Notes: generated from the sequence alone by a model not told the origin. Shown: positions 7,985 to 16,363, counted from the stretch's first letter. The stretch is 64,000 bases of DNA from Dermabacter vaginalis (GCF_001678905.1 NZ_CP012117.1:2232001-2296000); one strand, 5' to 3'. A program made the numbers and translations.

Positions 7985-10900
7985 TGCGTGATTCCCATGG
8001 TGGAGACGATGCGGATGGCATCAGAGGCGGTTCCGGATTCAAATACAAGTTCCTTGTCGCGATGTAGTGAAGCGACTCGGGCGGCGAGAGCGTTGTCGTC
8101 GACGCCTTGGCGGATTGCTTGGCGTAGGCGGCGCTCTGCCTCGCGGGTTAGTGGGTGTTGATAAAGGGACTCGAGTGCCGCCTGGGTGTCGCGGTCGAAG
8201 GTGGAGAAGTTCAGTGTTGCTCCGAGCCGGTTCCATACAGTCTTACGGACTCCACGTAGTCGCCCAGCGACGGCGGCCGGGGTGGAGAGGTCTTTTCGCA
8301 CGAGGGTTGTAACGAGGTGTTCGTGATCTTCTCGTGGGTCGAGGCCTGGCTCTTCAGGTGAGGCTTCGAACAGGGCGAGTGTCTCGTGTCCAGTGAGAAC
8401 TTTAGTAGTCCCGCCGGGGTCAATAAATCCGAACCCGTCGATGCCGCTGGCGGTGCGCACGAAGCACGTCAGGCCTTCACTACTGTCACTGATTCGCTTG
8501 CGCCGTGTGGCATCAATGAGATCCGGTAGCGCTGCGATTCGCTGCGCTTCTGCCGGGTCGCGCTGCTCGAGAGCATGCCAGTACTCATATGCCAGTGATG
8601 ATGCATCCACGTCTTCCGCGCTCTCTGCATCATCGAGCGATCCGTTGTAGAGGTCGTTGAGCATCCGGGTTTCGTCTTCAGAGCCGAAAAAGTTTTCGTC
8701 TGAACCGAAGACGGCAGCGTTACGCGAGAGTCGTTGGGCTATTCGTTGCCGTAGGGAGATGACGTTTTCGATGCTCTCGTGGAATATGGAGTAGATCAGA
8801 ACTTCGGGCGAGATTTGCCCGATGCGGTCAACGCGGCCAGCGCGCTGAATGAGTCGGATGATCGCCCAGGGCAGGTCATAGTTGACAACAATATGGGCGT
8901 CTTGCAGGTTCTGGCCCTCCGAGAGAACGTCGGTGGCGATAAGGATGCGGGTTTCGTCCTCAGGCGCAACGACGGGATCGGCACCGGGCAGTGCGTTGGA
9001 TCGGGGTGAGAATCTTTCTGCCATTCGTGTCGGGTCATCGGTCGCCCCGGTCACAGCTGCCACAGCGCCTACTCCTGCCTGGGCCAGCTGGGCTCCGAGA
9101 TAGTCGGCGGTGTCCTTGTATTCCGTGAACACCAAGACTTTCTCATTCGGGTGTTGCACGCTCACTAATTCAATGAGGGCGGCAAGTTTCGAGTCCCTGT
9201 TCGGATCCCATACGCCTACCTTTGTCAGTAGTGCACGTAGGGCCTGCGTGTCTACCCGAAGATCTGTCGCGAACTGGGCATTGAAATGAGAGGCGGGCAC
9301 CCACGTAATGTCACGTGGAGCGTTAGCTTTGAGTACCTGGTATCGAGTAGCTGCGTCGGCTGCCGTGAGGTCGAGACCGCTTTCGAGGGTGTCTTCGTCG
9401 CTAAGCATGTCAAGGTCATTGATGGTGCCAGCCGGCACGTCAAGATTGTTCTCGAGCGCGTACACAAACAGTTCGTTGCGGGCGAGATGGCGGGTGAGGG
9501 ACAGCAGGAATGCGTGCCCGCCAGAAGAGAGCCGCTTATAGAGCATAGTTTTTACGAAGCCAGCAACGTGTCCGCGGCCGCGGTCAACGCCTTCTGCCCA
9601 GTCTTTGAAGAGTGGGTCTTTTCGAGCACGGTGGTTGAGGTACGAGCTGAGGTTGTAGCGAGGCAGACTTAGGTTCTCGATTACGGCGAGAGTGTCATCG
9701 TCAGCCAAAATCGTGGCCGGGTCGTCTTCGCCAAAGTCGTGCCGCAGCGGGATCGCCTTACGCGTAGGGAACGTGAACGATTCCCCATTGGGGAACTCCA
9801 CATATTCTCGTCCGCTGTCGTCTTTCCGCGAGTAGTTTTGGCGGATGAAGGATCTGGTACGGCGAATGAGGTTTTCGCTCATCAGGCGCTTCCAGTCGTC
9901 AGGATCTTCTGACTTACGGAATGCAGCAAGTGTGGTGACCTTCCCATCGACTTGGTCCACAAGCTTGCTGTCTGCGGCAATAGCGTTCGTGGGAGCAATC
10001 GAAAGATCGTCATCCTCGTCAATCCACAGTGCCAACTGGTTCGCTACATCGGAGAACTCGATGTTGTATGGCGTTGCCGTCAAAGCAAGAACCTTCGACT
10101 CATTGCGACGAATGTAGTCAGACAAAGCGGTGTAGTCGCGGCGTTGATTATTGCGCAGTCTGTGGGACTCATCCACGATGACAAACAGATAGCGGCGTAG
10201 ATCAGGGAGTATCTTGTGCGCCATCGAGTAGGGAACAACCGTGCCATGAAGGCCGTAGGCTTCGAAGTGTTCTTCCCACATCCGAACGAGGTTCTTCGGG
10301 CACACCACAAGCGGCATATACCCGTGCTCATCACGCAGCATCAGCGCAACCGCGATTGCCGTTAATGTCTTACCTAAGCCCACAACATCGCCGAGCATTG
10401 TTCCGCCGCGCGTGACAACTCTTCGAGCCAACGTTCGCACAGCCGTCGTCTGATAATCCAGGAGCTTGTTCGAAATCTCTGGAGGAATGGAATACTCCCC
10501 CAAGCCTTCACGCACGTCTCGTGAAAGCTCGTAGCAAACCTTCATAAAAACGTCATACGGTGGTCGGGGATTCGGAGTTGCCCATGATTCATCGAGCAAC
10601 GCAAGAACATCCTCGCTCACCTCACGGGAGAACGGATCATTCCATCGATCCTCGAACCACTTAGCTAAATCATGGGCGCTCGTATGGTCGAAAACGTCCA
10701 CGTTCAGCTCGAGATTCGACATGAGCCCGGGCCACGTCAAGTTCGATGAGCCAACGAAACCGCCAATGGACGTGTTTACGGACTGCCGATGAAAGATATA
10801 GGCCTTGCCGTGAAGAGGCCTGCGGGTGAATACCTTGACCTGGATCGCACCTTGCGCCAGCAAGGATCGAAGGGACTGCAAGGTTACGCGATCAGTCGAA

Positions 10901-11241
10901 GTAGGAAGGCCCCGCATCAACTGTACACGTAGCTGCTCGAGCAATGCTGTTCTGCGCGCTTGAGCGGCCGCTCGATCCGCGTCTAGTCGAACTTTCCCGT
11001 CAACCATTGACTGAAGGGACTCCAGCGCCTCCTCCTGCGGTCCGCCCGTCACCATGCCGATCAAGATTCGCGCAACTGGAAGAGTCTTCGACTGCGCCAT
11101 TTGCTCCACGATCCCGTTGAAAACAGACCAACCGCGCAGGTTGAAGTAGCCCACAGCTACATCCATCCGATCGCTCTCCCGCAAAGTTTTTTGCAGGTGG
11201 GGTCCTAGCTGCTGATCGATGTTGTCGAAAATCCGTCCCAT
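7981..11241 (-). CDS. PLD-nuclease / SF2 helicase fusion protein
   Basis: A 1086-residue protein. Residues 1-200 form a phospholipase D-type nuclease domain, with HGKAYIF (His144, Lys146) followed by GSSNLT as in single-motif PLD nucleases. A Snf2/RapA-like superfamily 2 helicase follows: motif I VVGLGKT (286-292), motif II DESH (357-360), motif III LALTATPYN, and a C-terminal RecA lobe with ATDVLSEGQNLQ and QRAGRVDRIGQ (motifs V and VI). The C-terminal 250 residues are not recognised. The frame stays open to 11355, but the upstream part lies in the IS6 element. The ATG at 11241, giving MGRIFDNI, fits. The methyltransferase overlaps its stop. The architecture suggests an ATP-driven translocating nuclease that acts on invading DNA, as in DISARM-like and type I/ISP systems. 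The role is inferred. Confidence 0.85.
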   Translation of the reverse strand: MGRIFDNIDQQLGPHLQKTLRESDRMDVAVGYFNLRGWSVFNGIVEQMAQSKTLPVARILIGMVTGGPQEEALESLQSMVDGKVRLDADRAAAQARRTALLEQLRVQLMRGLPTSTDRVTLQSLRSLLAQGAIQVKVFTRRPLHGKAYIFHRQSVNTSIGGFVGSSNLTWPGLMSNLELNVDVFDHTSAHDLAKWFEDRWNDPFSREVSEDVLALLDESWATPNPRPPYDVFMKVCYELSRDVREGLGEYSIPPEISNKLLDYQTTAVRTLARRVVTRGGTMLGDVVGLGKTLTAIAVALMLRDEHGYMPLVVCPKNLVRMWEEHFEAYGLHGTVVPYSMAHKILPDLRRYLFVIVDESHRLRNNQRRDYTALSDYIRRNESKVLALTATPYNIEFSDVANQLALWIDEDDDLSIAPTNAIAADSKLVDQVDGKVTTLAAFRKSEDPDDWKRLMSENLIRRTRSFIRQNYSRKDDSGREYVEFPNGESFTFPTRKAIPLRHDFGEDDPATILADDDTLAVIENLSLPRYNLSSYLNHRARKDPLFKDWAEGVDRGRGHVAGFVKTMLYKRLSSGGHAFLLSLTRHLARNELFVYALENNLDVPAGTINDLDMLSDEDTLESGLDLTAADAATRYQVLKANAPRDITWVPASHFNAQFATDLRVDTQALRALLTKVGVWDPNRDSKLAALIELVSVQHPNEKVLVFTEYKDTADYLGAQLAQAGVGAVAAVTGATDDPTRMAERFSPRSNALPGADPVVAPEDETRILIATDVLSEGQNLQDAHIVVNYDLPWAIIRLIQRAGRVDRIGQISPEVLIYSIFHESIENVISLRQRIAQRLSRNAAVFGSDENFFGSEDETRMLNDLYNGSLDDAESAEDVDASSLAYEYWHALEQRDPAEAQRIAALPDLIDATRRKRISDSSEGLTCFVRTASGIDGFGFIDPGGTTKVLTGHETLALFEASPEEPGLDPREDHEHLVTTLVRKDLSTPAAVAGRLRGVRKTVWNRLGATLNFSTFDRDTQAALESLYQHPLTREAERRLRQAIRQGVDDNALAARVASLHRDKELVFESGTASDAIRIVSTMGITQ

Positions 11242-11246
11242 GCAAA

Positions 11247-11273
11247 CAATTATGCCGAAGGGTGCTGTTGCAA
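11247..11273 (-). promoter_or_regulatory. Possible hybrid promoter: IS6 end -35 with local -10
   Basis: On the minus strand the IS6 terminal repeat supplies TTGCAA (11268-11273). A TAATTG (11252-11247) follows after 15 bases, and the helicase ATG at 11241 falls where transcription would begin. IS6/IS26 ends are known to provide outward TTGCAA -35 boxes. The 15-base spacer is short of the ideal 17, and no ribosome site precedes the ATG, so a leaderless mRNA is implied. Speculative. Confidence 0.35.
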
Positions 11274-12101
11274 AGTTGGGGCAGTAGGAAGAGCGACGTG
11301 AAATAGTCACAGCCATGGGTATCTTCTCCGGTCGTCGTTTCCCCCGTGACATCATTCTGTGGGCAGTGCGGTGGTACTGCCGCTACGGGGTGAGCTACCG
11401 CGATCTGGAGGAAATGATGACCGAGCGGGGCGTGCCGGTCGATCACACCACGATCTACCGCTGGGTCCAGAAATACGCCCCTGAGCTGGACAAGCAAACA
11501 CGGTGGTACCGACAGGAACCTGACTGGCAGGCCAGTTCCTGGCGGGTGGATGAGACCTATATCCGGGTCGGCGGCAGGTGGTGCTACCTCTATCGGGCGA
11601 TCACCGCCGGCGGCCAGACCCTGGACTTTTACCTCTCCGAAGCGGAACGTGGCCGCCGCGAAGCGTTTCCTGGCCAAGGCCCTCAGATCCAGTGCGTCAG
11701 CCGGGTGTCCCAGAGTGATCAACACCGATAAAGCACCCTCCCTAGCCAGGGCAATCGCCGAGTTGAAGTCAGAGGGAATCTGCCCGCCAACAGTGGAACA
11801 CCGGCAGGTGAAATACCTCAACAACATCCTGGAAGGCGACCATGGTCGGCTGAAGCGGATCTTCGGGTCAAAAGGCGCGTTTAAGAACCGGACATCTGCA
11901 TATCGGGCGTTGAAAGGGATGGAGGCGATGCATTCATTGCGGAAAGGGCAAGGCGCGATGTTTGCCTACGGGCAACCGAACCCGGACGCGGTGATCGTCA
12001 ACCGGGTCTTCGAGACGGCCTAACAACGCCCACACGCAGCGGCCATCAGGGAATGAGAAACTGAATCTTCGCTGTTCTCCGCCCAACTTTGCAACAGCAC
12101 C
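11261..12101 (+). mobile_element. IS6-family insertion sequence, 841 bp
   Basis: Bounded by perfect 20-bp inverted repeats: 11261-11280 begins GGTGCTGTTGCAAAG and 12082-12101 is its complement. This is the IS26-like GGCACTGTTGCAAA type of end. It encloses one frameshifted DDE transposase. There is no 8-bp duplication immediately on both sides of this copy: the 8 bases left of 11261 differ from GGTTAACT at 12102-12109. The partner of that duplication is instead at 4330-4337, so the IS forms the right edge of a larger insertion. Confidence 0.9.
11315..12023 (+). pseudogene. IS6-family DDE transposase, frameshifted
   Basis: Two overlapping frames together make one IS6 transposase. The first (from ATG 11315) has the N-terminal HTH (YRDLEEMMTERGVPVDHTT) and the first catalytic Asp in WRVDETYIRV. 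It goes out of frame at about 11640-11650, just after LDFYLSE. The second frame then carries KRNVAAAKRFLAKAL, the second Asp in INTDKAPSLARA, and the catalytic Glu in NNILEGDHGRLKRI, ending at 12023. One extra base near CCGAAGCGGAACG explains the break. IS6 elements do not normally need a programmed frameshift, so this copy is probably inactive, though slippage or a sequencing error is possible. Confidence 0.85.
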
Positions 12102-12109
12102 GGTTAACT
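12102..12109. repeat. Right copy of 8-bp target-site duplication (GGTTAACT)
   Basis: GGTTAACT directly abuts the right terminal repeat of the IS6 element and matches 4330-4337. In the minus-strand vapC frame both copies read AG TTA ACC, so excision of 4338-12109 restores the toxin frame exactly. Confidence 0.85.
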
Positions 12110-12233
12110 CAGTTTGGAGGAGCCTGGAAGAGACCACTCCGCGACCTCCAACGGCTTCTTTAAACCACGCTCGCGCCGACACGTTTCCTTCGAGCACCGC
12201 TACCGCCACCGAAGTGTCGAGGTAGTTCGTCAC
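12102..12233 (-). pseudogene. vapC: vapC, 5' fragment (PIN-domain toxin, N-terminal third)
   Basis: Forty-four codons from a GTG at 12233. They start MTNYLDTSVAVAVLEG, the classic VapC N-terminus with the first catalytic Asp at residue 6, and end SSRLLQTELT where the IS6 element begins. The open frame continues into the IS with no sense. The missing remainder is at 4075-4337 (RVLRCQGRPV onward). The GTG overlaps the antitoxin stop (GTGA, 12230-12233), the usual arrangement of coupled toxin-antitoxin pairs. The toxin is inactive unless the island excises precisely. Confidence 0.87.
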
Positions 12234-12487
12234 CGGTCGCCTCTCGCCCAATCGACGAGTTCGTCTATCTCTGATTGCGGAGCGGCCGGCCGATCGGGCC
12301 AATCATCGTACGAGACCGGACCTCGATCGCGGGCCGGCGCTAAAGGTAGGGAGCCGTTCTCTTCCAGCGGGCCAAGCTGCGCCCAGGGGCGGTGATGTTT
12401 GGTCACGACATAGGTTTGCCCAGCAGCCGCATCATCGAGCGCGCGTGTGGGGTTCTGCCGGAGTTCGGCCACTGAAATCGTCTTCAT
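12230..12487 (-). CDS. Phd/YefM-family antitoxin
   Basis: An 85-residue antitoxin starting at the ATG at 12487: MKTISVAELRQNPTRALDDA followed by AAGQTYVVTKHHRPWAQLGP, which is the Phd/YefM DNA-binding fold (PF02604). The C-terminal tail ends in SEIDELVDWARGDR, the toxin-binding part. The frame extends upstream to 12604, but the Phd signature begins exactly at this ATG. It stands immediately upstream of, and overlaps by 4 bases, the interrupted vapC. It would normally neutralise VapC and autorepress the pair. With the toxin broken it is a solitary antitoxin and may only retain its repressor function. Confidence 0.88.
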   Translation of the reverse strand: MKTISVAELRQNPTRALDDAAAGQTYVVTKHHRPWAQLGPLEENGSLPLAPARDRGPVSYDDWPDRPAAPQSEIDELVDWARGDR

Positions 12488-12604
12488 GGCTCGAGTGTAG
12501 ATGCAATATCTAGTCGAATCTAGAGCATTTTCCGCACCTGGGACGCAACGGTGCCCGGTGACTTTCTCGAATGTAGGGCTCTGGATGTTTGCAGCTTCTT
12601 GCAC

Positions 12605-13615
12605 TCAGTTCGCGGCGACGAACTCCTCGAGCGAATCAAGCATCGCCGAACGCTCCGAATCCTCGGCCCACGAAATCTCGATCGAGTTCCGCGCGAGCTG
12701 TGCAACCTGTTCCTTCGTGAGCCTTTCCTTTTCCGCAAGCGTAAGGAAGTTATCCGCGATGTAACCACCGAAGTAGGCAGGGTCGTCGGAGTTAATCGAA
12801 ACCTTCACCCCGCGGCCGAGCAGCTCCACAATCTCCTCGCCCTTCATCTCTTCCGTCACGAAGGAGTTCGACATGGGGCAGCTCGTCAGGCCGATCCCCT
12901 TCTCCACCACAAGCTTCACGAGCTCGGGATCCTCAATGATGTTCGTGCCGTGATCGAGGCGCTCGGCACCAAGCTCCGTGAGCGCGGTACGGATGTTGTC
13001 GATCGAACCGACCTGGTCGATATCGCAGTGCATTGTCACGCGAAGGCCATTTTCGCGCGCAAGGTCAAACGCCTCGGCGAACTTCTGCGGCGGGTTGTCA
13101 CGCTCATCAGAATCGAGCCCCACGCCCACGAACATGTCCTTGTACGGAAGCGCCGCACGAAGGGTTTCAAGTGCCGAATCCGCCGACATGTCGCGAAGGA
13201 AGCACAGGATGAGATCCGCGCTCAGGCCATTCTCACGGGCCTCCTCGACGGCGCGGTAGTAGCCGCGGATCACCGCTTCGAGCTCGACCCCGCGCGAGGT
13301 GTGTGCCTGCGGGTCGAAAAAGCACTCGGCGCGCACAACGCCATTCTCCTTCGCCCGCGCAAAGTAGGCCGAGCCGAGCGCGTAGAAATCGTCCTCATCC
13401 TGAAGCACGTTCATTGCCGGGTAGTACACGGCGAGGAATGACGTGAGCGAATCAAACTGATACGAGGCCTCAACCTCGTCAACAGTCTCTTGACCGATAT
13501 CGATTCCATTCTTCTTCGCGAGCTTGAGCTTGAGATCGGGCTCAAGAGTGCCTTCGAGGTGAAGGTGAAGCTCAGCCTTGGGGATGCCGTACGCGAATTC
13601 TCGCGAAATAGCCAC
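12605..13615 (-). CDS. Adenine deaminase (adenosine/adenine deaminase superfamily)
   Basis: A 336-residue zinc hydrolase of PF00962/COG1816. The zinc ligands are visible in AELHLHLEGT (His17, His19), MHCDID and LDHGTNI, and in the Asp pair of INSDDPAYFGGY. The SDDPAYFGGYI form is typical of the adenine deaminase branch, while adenosine deaminases usually carry TDDP plus a different loop. Conversion of adenine to hypoxanthine for purine salvage is therefore preferred; adenosine deaminase remains possible. Start ATG at 13615. A single gene, 117 bases downstream of the antitoxin start on the same strand. Confidence 0.83.
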   Translation of the reverse strand: MAISREFAYGIPKAELHLHLEGTLEPDLKLKLAKKNGIDIGQETVDEVEASYQFDSLTSFLAVYYPAMNVLQDEDDFYALGSAYFARAKENGVVRAECFFDPQAHTSRGVELEAVIRGYYRAVEEARENGLSADLILCFLRDMSADSALETLRAALPYKDMFVGVGLDSDERDNPPQKFAEAFDLARENGLRVTMHCDIDQVGSIDNIRTALTELGAERLDHGTNIIEDPELVKLVVEKGIGLTSCPMSNSFVTEEMKGEEIVELLGRGVKVSINSDDPAYFGGYIADNFLTLAEKERLTKEQVAQLARNSIEISWAEDSERSAMLDSLEEFVAAN

Positions 13616-13710
13616 GATTACTCCTCAACATCGTTCGAGAAAAATATGTCTGCGGGAATACCCTTCTTTATTGTTGCACCACGTGCGGCAGGCGAACGTC
13701 AGCCCTACCC

Positions 13711-14205
13711 CTACAGTGACTGCTCGCGGATCGTGCCGAGCGTGCGCGGGCGGATACTCGGATCCGACTGCAACCACTCGCCAACCTCGCGCGGTCGAAC
13801 GTCGACCGTGTGGAGGTCGTTGATCTCGATCCACTTGACACCCACCTGGTGCGGGTCGTGGCCCTCCCCCATGCGCGGCTCACTACCGGGCTCGAGGTCG
13901 CACCAAAAGAGAAGATTTTGCTGGTGGAACACTTGCCCTGAGTCGCGGTGGCGGCCCACCTTCGCGCTGATGAGGTCGAACGTGCACGCAAGGTCGTAGA
14001 CGCGCACGGCCGCGCCGATCTCCTCTTCGCATTCGCGCTTCAGCGCCTCCACTTGGCTTTCGCCGTGTTCTTGCCCGCCGCCGGGCAGCACGAACACGCG
14101 GTTGCCGTGAACATCGATGTTTTCGTTGAACAGCACGCTTGTTCCGCGCACGATAATCGCCTTGACGCCCACGCGCACGTTCGAATAACCGGGATCGAGT
14201 TCCAT
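13711..14205 (-). CDS. Nudix hydrolase
   Basis: A 164-residue Nudix protein. The Nudix box is complete: GGGQEHGESQVEAL followed by KRECEEEIG (REXXEE with the metal-binding glutamates). The upstream strand is VGVKAIIVRGTSVLF and the downstream one LFWCDLEPGSEP. The frame is open to 14385, but the ATG at 14205 has a purine-rich site (GGGGGT) just before it and gives the normal length. Nudix enzymes cleave nucleoside diphosphates linked to another moiety; the substrate here cannot be told. It is divergent from the DMT permease at 14291. Confidence 0.87.
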   Translation of the reverse strand: MELDPGYSNVRVGVKAIIVRGTSVLFNENIDVHGNRVFVLPGGGQEHGESQVEALKRECEEEIGAAVRVYDLACTFDLISAKVGRHRDSGQVFHQQNLLFWCDLEPGSEPRMGEGHDPHQVGVKWIEINDLHTVDVRPREVGEWLQSDPSIRPRTLGTIREQSL

Positions 14206-14290
14206 ACCCCCATCGTAGGGGTCCGACGCCTGCCTGCCACCCTCGCGCCCTCTTTTGCGGGGAGTTTCTGCGCGAGAGGATCGAGAGACA

Positions 14291-15283
14291 ATGGTGCGCA
14301 TGAGTACGCAAACAGCAGTGGCAGATGAGCACCAGGGGGAAGTCGCCACACCTCGCGCGCCGTGGTGGGCCATCGCCATCATCATGGCAGGAGGCGTTCT
14401 CGCCGCACTCCAGTCGCGGATTAACGCCGATCTTGCGGGCCAGCTCGAGAACCCTTATCTCGCGGCCTTCGTGAGCTTCGGTATCGGCTGCCTTGGACTT
14501 CTCGTGATCGTGCTTGCTCTGCCCGCTGAGCGGCGTGCGGCGCGAGAATACGCGCGCGACATCGCGACGGGTCGCTTCGACTGGCGGTACGCAATCGGCG
14601 GTCTAGGCGGCGCCTTCCTTGTTTTCACCCAGTCCCTCACGGTCGGCGTGCTCGGGGTTGCCCTGTTCATCGTGAGCGTTGTCGCGGGGCAAACTCTCGC
14701 AGGCGCCGCTCTTGACCGCGGAGGTTTCGGCCCCGGTGAGCCTCGTCGCTTGAGCACCTCACGCCTTGTCGGCTCAGCCCTCATGGTCGCCAGTGTCGCC
14801 TTGGCGCTTGCCTCCGGGCTCACGAATGCCGTCCCGTGGCTCAACCTGATCCTGCCGTTTTTCGCGGGCATAGGCGTCGGCCTCCAAACGGGAGCCAACG
14901 GCATCGTCACGGCGCACACGGGAAGTTTTCTCGTTTCGGCTCTCGGAAACTTTACGCTCGGCTCACTCGCGCTCGGCATAGCCGCGGCGGTCAGCCTCGC
15001 GCTCACCCCGCTAGGTGGGGCGTTTCCCACCAACCCGGTTCTCTACCTCGGTGGCCTGATCGGCCTCACCTACATTGCCGCTTCCGCCGCCCTCGTGCGG
15101 TACACGGGCGTGCTCGTGCTGAGCGGCGCGGCGATAGCGGGCCAAATCATCGGGTCAGTCATGCTCGATGCGCTCGACCCGAGCGTGCACCTCTCCCCGC
15201 TCACGGCGACCGGGGCGGCGCTCACGCTGCTCGCGGCTGTCATCACCGCGGGCTACATTCCCCTGCGCTCAACCACGACCTAA
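14291..15283 (+). CDS. DMT-superfamily permease of the DUF606/YdcZ type
   Basis: About 330 residues with ten predicted membrane spans in two repeated halves. Each half begins with the small-residue, Asn-containing helix typical of DUF606 (first: WWAIAIIMAGGVLAALQSRI; second: WLNLILPFFAGIGVGLQTGA). FVSFGIGCLGLL and VSALGNFTLGSLAL are the matching second helices. This is the fused two-domain form; many bacteria split it into two genes. The ATG at 14291 or 14300 could be the start; neither has a strong ribosome site. Substrate unknown. Family assignment is good. Confidence 0.8.
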   Translation: MVRMSTQTAVADEHQGEVATPRAPWWAIAIIMAGGVLAALQSRINADLAGQLENPYLAAFVSFGIGCLGLLVIVLALPAERRAAREYARDIATGRFDWRYAIGGLGGAFLVFTQSLTVGVLGVALFIVSVVAGQTLAGAALDRGGFGPGEPRRLSTSRLVGSALMVASVALALASGLTNAVPWLNLILPFFAGIGVGLQTGANGIVTAHTGSFLVSALGNFTLGSLALGIAAAVSLALTPLGGAFPTNPVLYLGGLIGLTYIAASAALVRYTGVLVLSGAAIAGQIIGSVMLDALDPSVHLSPLTATGAALTLLAAVITAGYIPLRSTTT

Positions 15284-15419
15284 ACAACGCCCGCACCGTC
15301 GGTCGTATCCCGAGGCTCCCGCAATCGCGATACGCGTGCGCGCGGCATGGGTGTCGAGGTAACGAGCAAGCGTTTCGGGGGCGTGCTCGAAGACGGAAGT
15401 GCGCGTGATCCTCAAGCGA

Positions 15420-16025
15420 TCACGCCCGATCGGCGACGAGGCGCGCACTGAGGCCGTCGGCGGCGAACTCAACGTGTGAGGACAGATCCTCAACCGATTC
15501 GAGCAGCGTTAACGTCGAACGCTGCGACGCCGCAACCGCGCGCCACACATCCTCACCCGGATCACTCGCCTCCGGGCTGAGCGCCGCGATCGCGCGCGTA
15601 ACGGTATCCACGTACTCGTCGAGGCTCGTCGCAAGCAGGTGCATGTCGAGCTCCTCGTCGATCCACCACACGCCACCCGGGATGCCCTCATCATTGAGCG
15701 TGAGAATCACGGCGTCGTCGACGGTCTCGAAGAGGGGATAGTACGACGTCGGCTCGCCCAGCAACGTGAAGGGGCCCAGATCCGTGCGATCCTCAGCCAG
15801 GAGGTTCAGCTCAAACTCCTCCCCCACGCGTGCCCCCGCCATTTCATCGGCGAGATCTTTGAGGGCGGGGGGAACATCGGCCCCGGATTCTTCGGGGTCG
15901 ATCAGTTCAGCAAGACCATTCGAGGAGGCGACTGCGACGGCAAGCCGCTCGAGTGCCGCCCGCATTTTCGAGGTGTCGACGTCGGTGGTAGGAGTGGGCC
16001 AGTCAAGTTTTACGGGCTGATTCAC
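15420..16025 (-). CDS. Hypothetical protein, possibly SMI1/KNR4 (SUKH)-like
   Basis: A 201-residue acidic cytosolic protein. The GTG at 16025 is chosen because GAGGAGG lies 6 bases before it; an ATG two codons earlier abuts the ribosome site. The centre has a run of alternating strands (LGPFTLLGEPTSYYPLF, DAVILTLNDEGIPGGVWWI, MHLLATSLDEYVDTV). Its order and Trp/Leu pattern resemble SMI1/KNR4-type proteins, a fold often used as immunity proteins. The resemblance is by eye and weak. There is no neighbouring toxin. It stands alone between the DMT permease (convergent) and the long leader region of the protease. Confidence 0.55.
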   Translation of the reverse strand: MNQPVKLDWPTPTTDVDTSKMRAALERLAVAVASSNGLAELIDPEESGADVPPALKDLADEMAGARVGEEFELNLLAEDRTDLGPFTLLGEPTSYYPLFETVDDAVILTLNDEGIPGGVWWIDEELDMHLLATSLDEYVDTVTRAIAALSPEASDPGEDVWRAVAASQRSTLTLLESVEDLSSHVEFAADGLSARLVADRA

Positions 16026-16325
16026 GTGCATCCTCCTCGGGGCGCCAGGCCATGTGTAAAGGTTTCGTGAGGAACCACGGCAATCGTACCGTGACCTCAG
16101 CCACGATTCCCAGACTCTAGCTCGGGAAAATGCACTACTACCAGCACAAACGACGAACTCGCGGGCGCTCCTTGCAGGAACACCGCGGCGCTCCCAGCGA
16201 TTTGCTAGGCCAGGCACAGCGCCCGGGAAGAAAGAGGCGGTTATATGTAATCACGCGTTAGCGGCGTACCGATTCTTTGAGGAGAGGATCCGTACATCAG
16301 GCCCTAGCGCGGGGGAAAGGGATAC
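16026..16325. other. Intergenic region without recognised gene
   Basis: Holds the upstream region of the minus-strand gene at 15420-16025. On the plus strand it leads to a strong terminator at 16326 although no plus-strand gene precedes it. TATATGTAAT at 16244-16253 could be a plus-strand -10 box but has no clear -35. No good open frame with a ribosome site was found. Confidence 0.4.
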
Positions 16326-16363
16326 GGCGCCGGCTCGTGGGGACGAGCCGGCGCCCTCTTTTA
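16326..16363 (+). terminator. Strong rho-independent terminator on the plus strand
   Basis: GGCGCCGGCTCGT (16326-16338) pairs perfectly with ACGAGCCGGCGCC (16343-16355) around a GGGG loop, followed by CTCTTTTATT. The U-tract is on the plus-strand side. No coding gene on that strand lies upstream, so it may end a small RNA, or simply shield the neighbouring minus-strand units. Confidence 0.8.

Noticed and set aside
11934-12302. 122-codon minus frame read as one protein
   Set aside because: Its end is the vapC 5' fragment running on into the IS6 element; only 12102-12233 is real toxin sequence.
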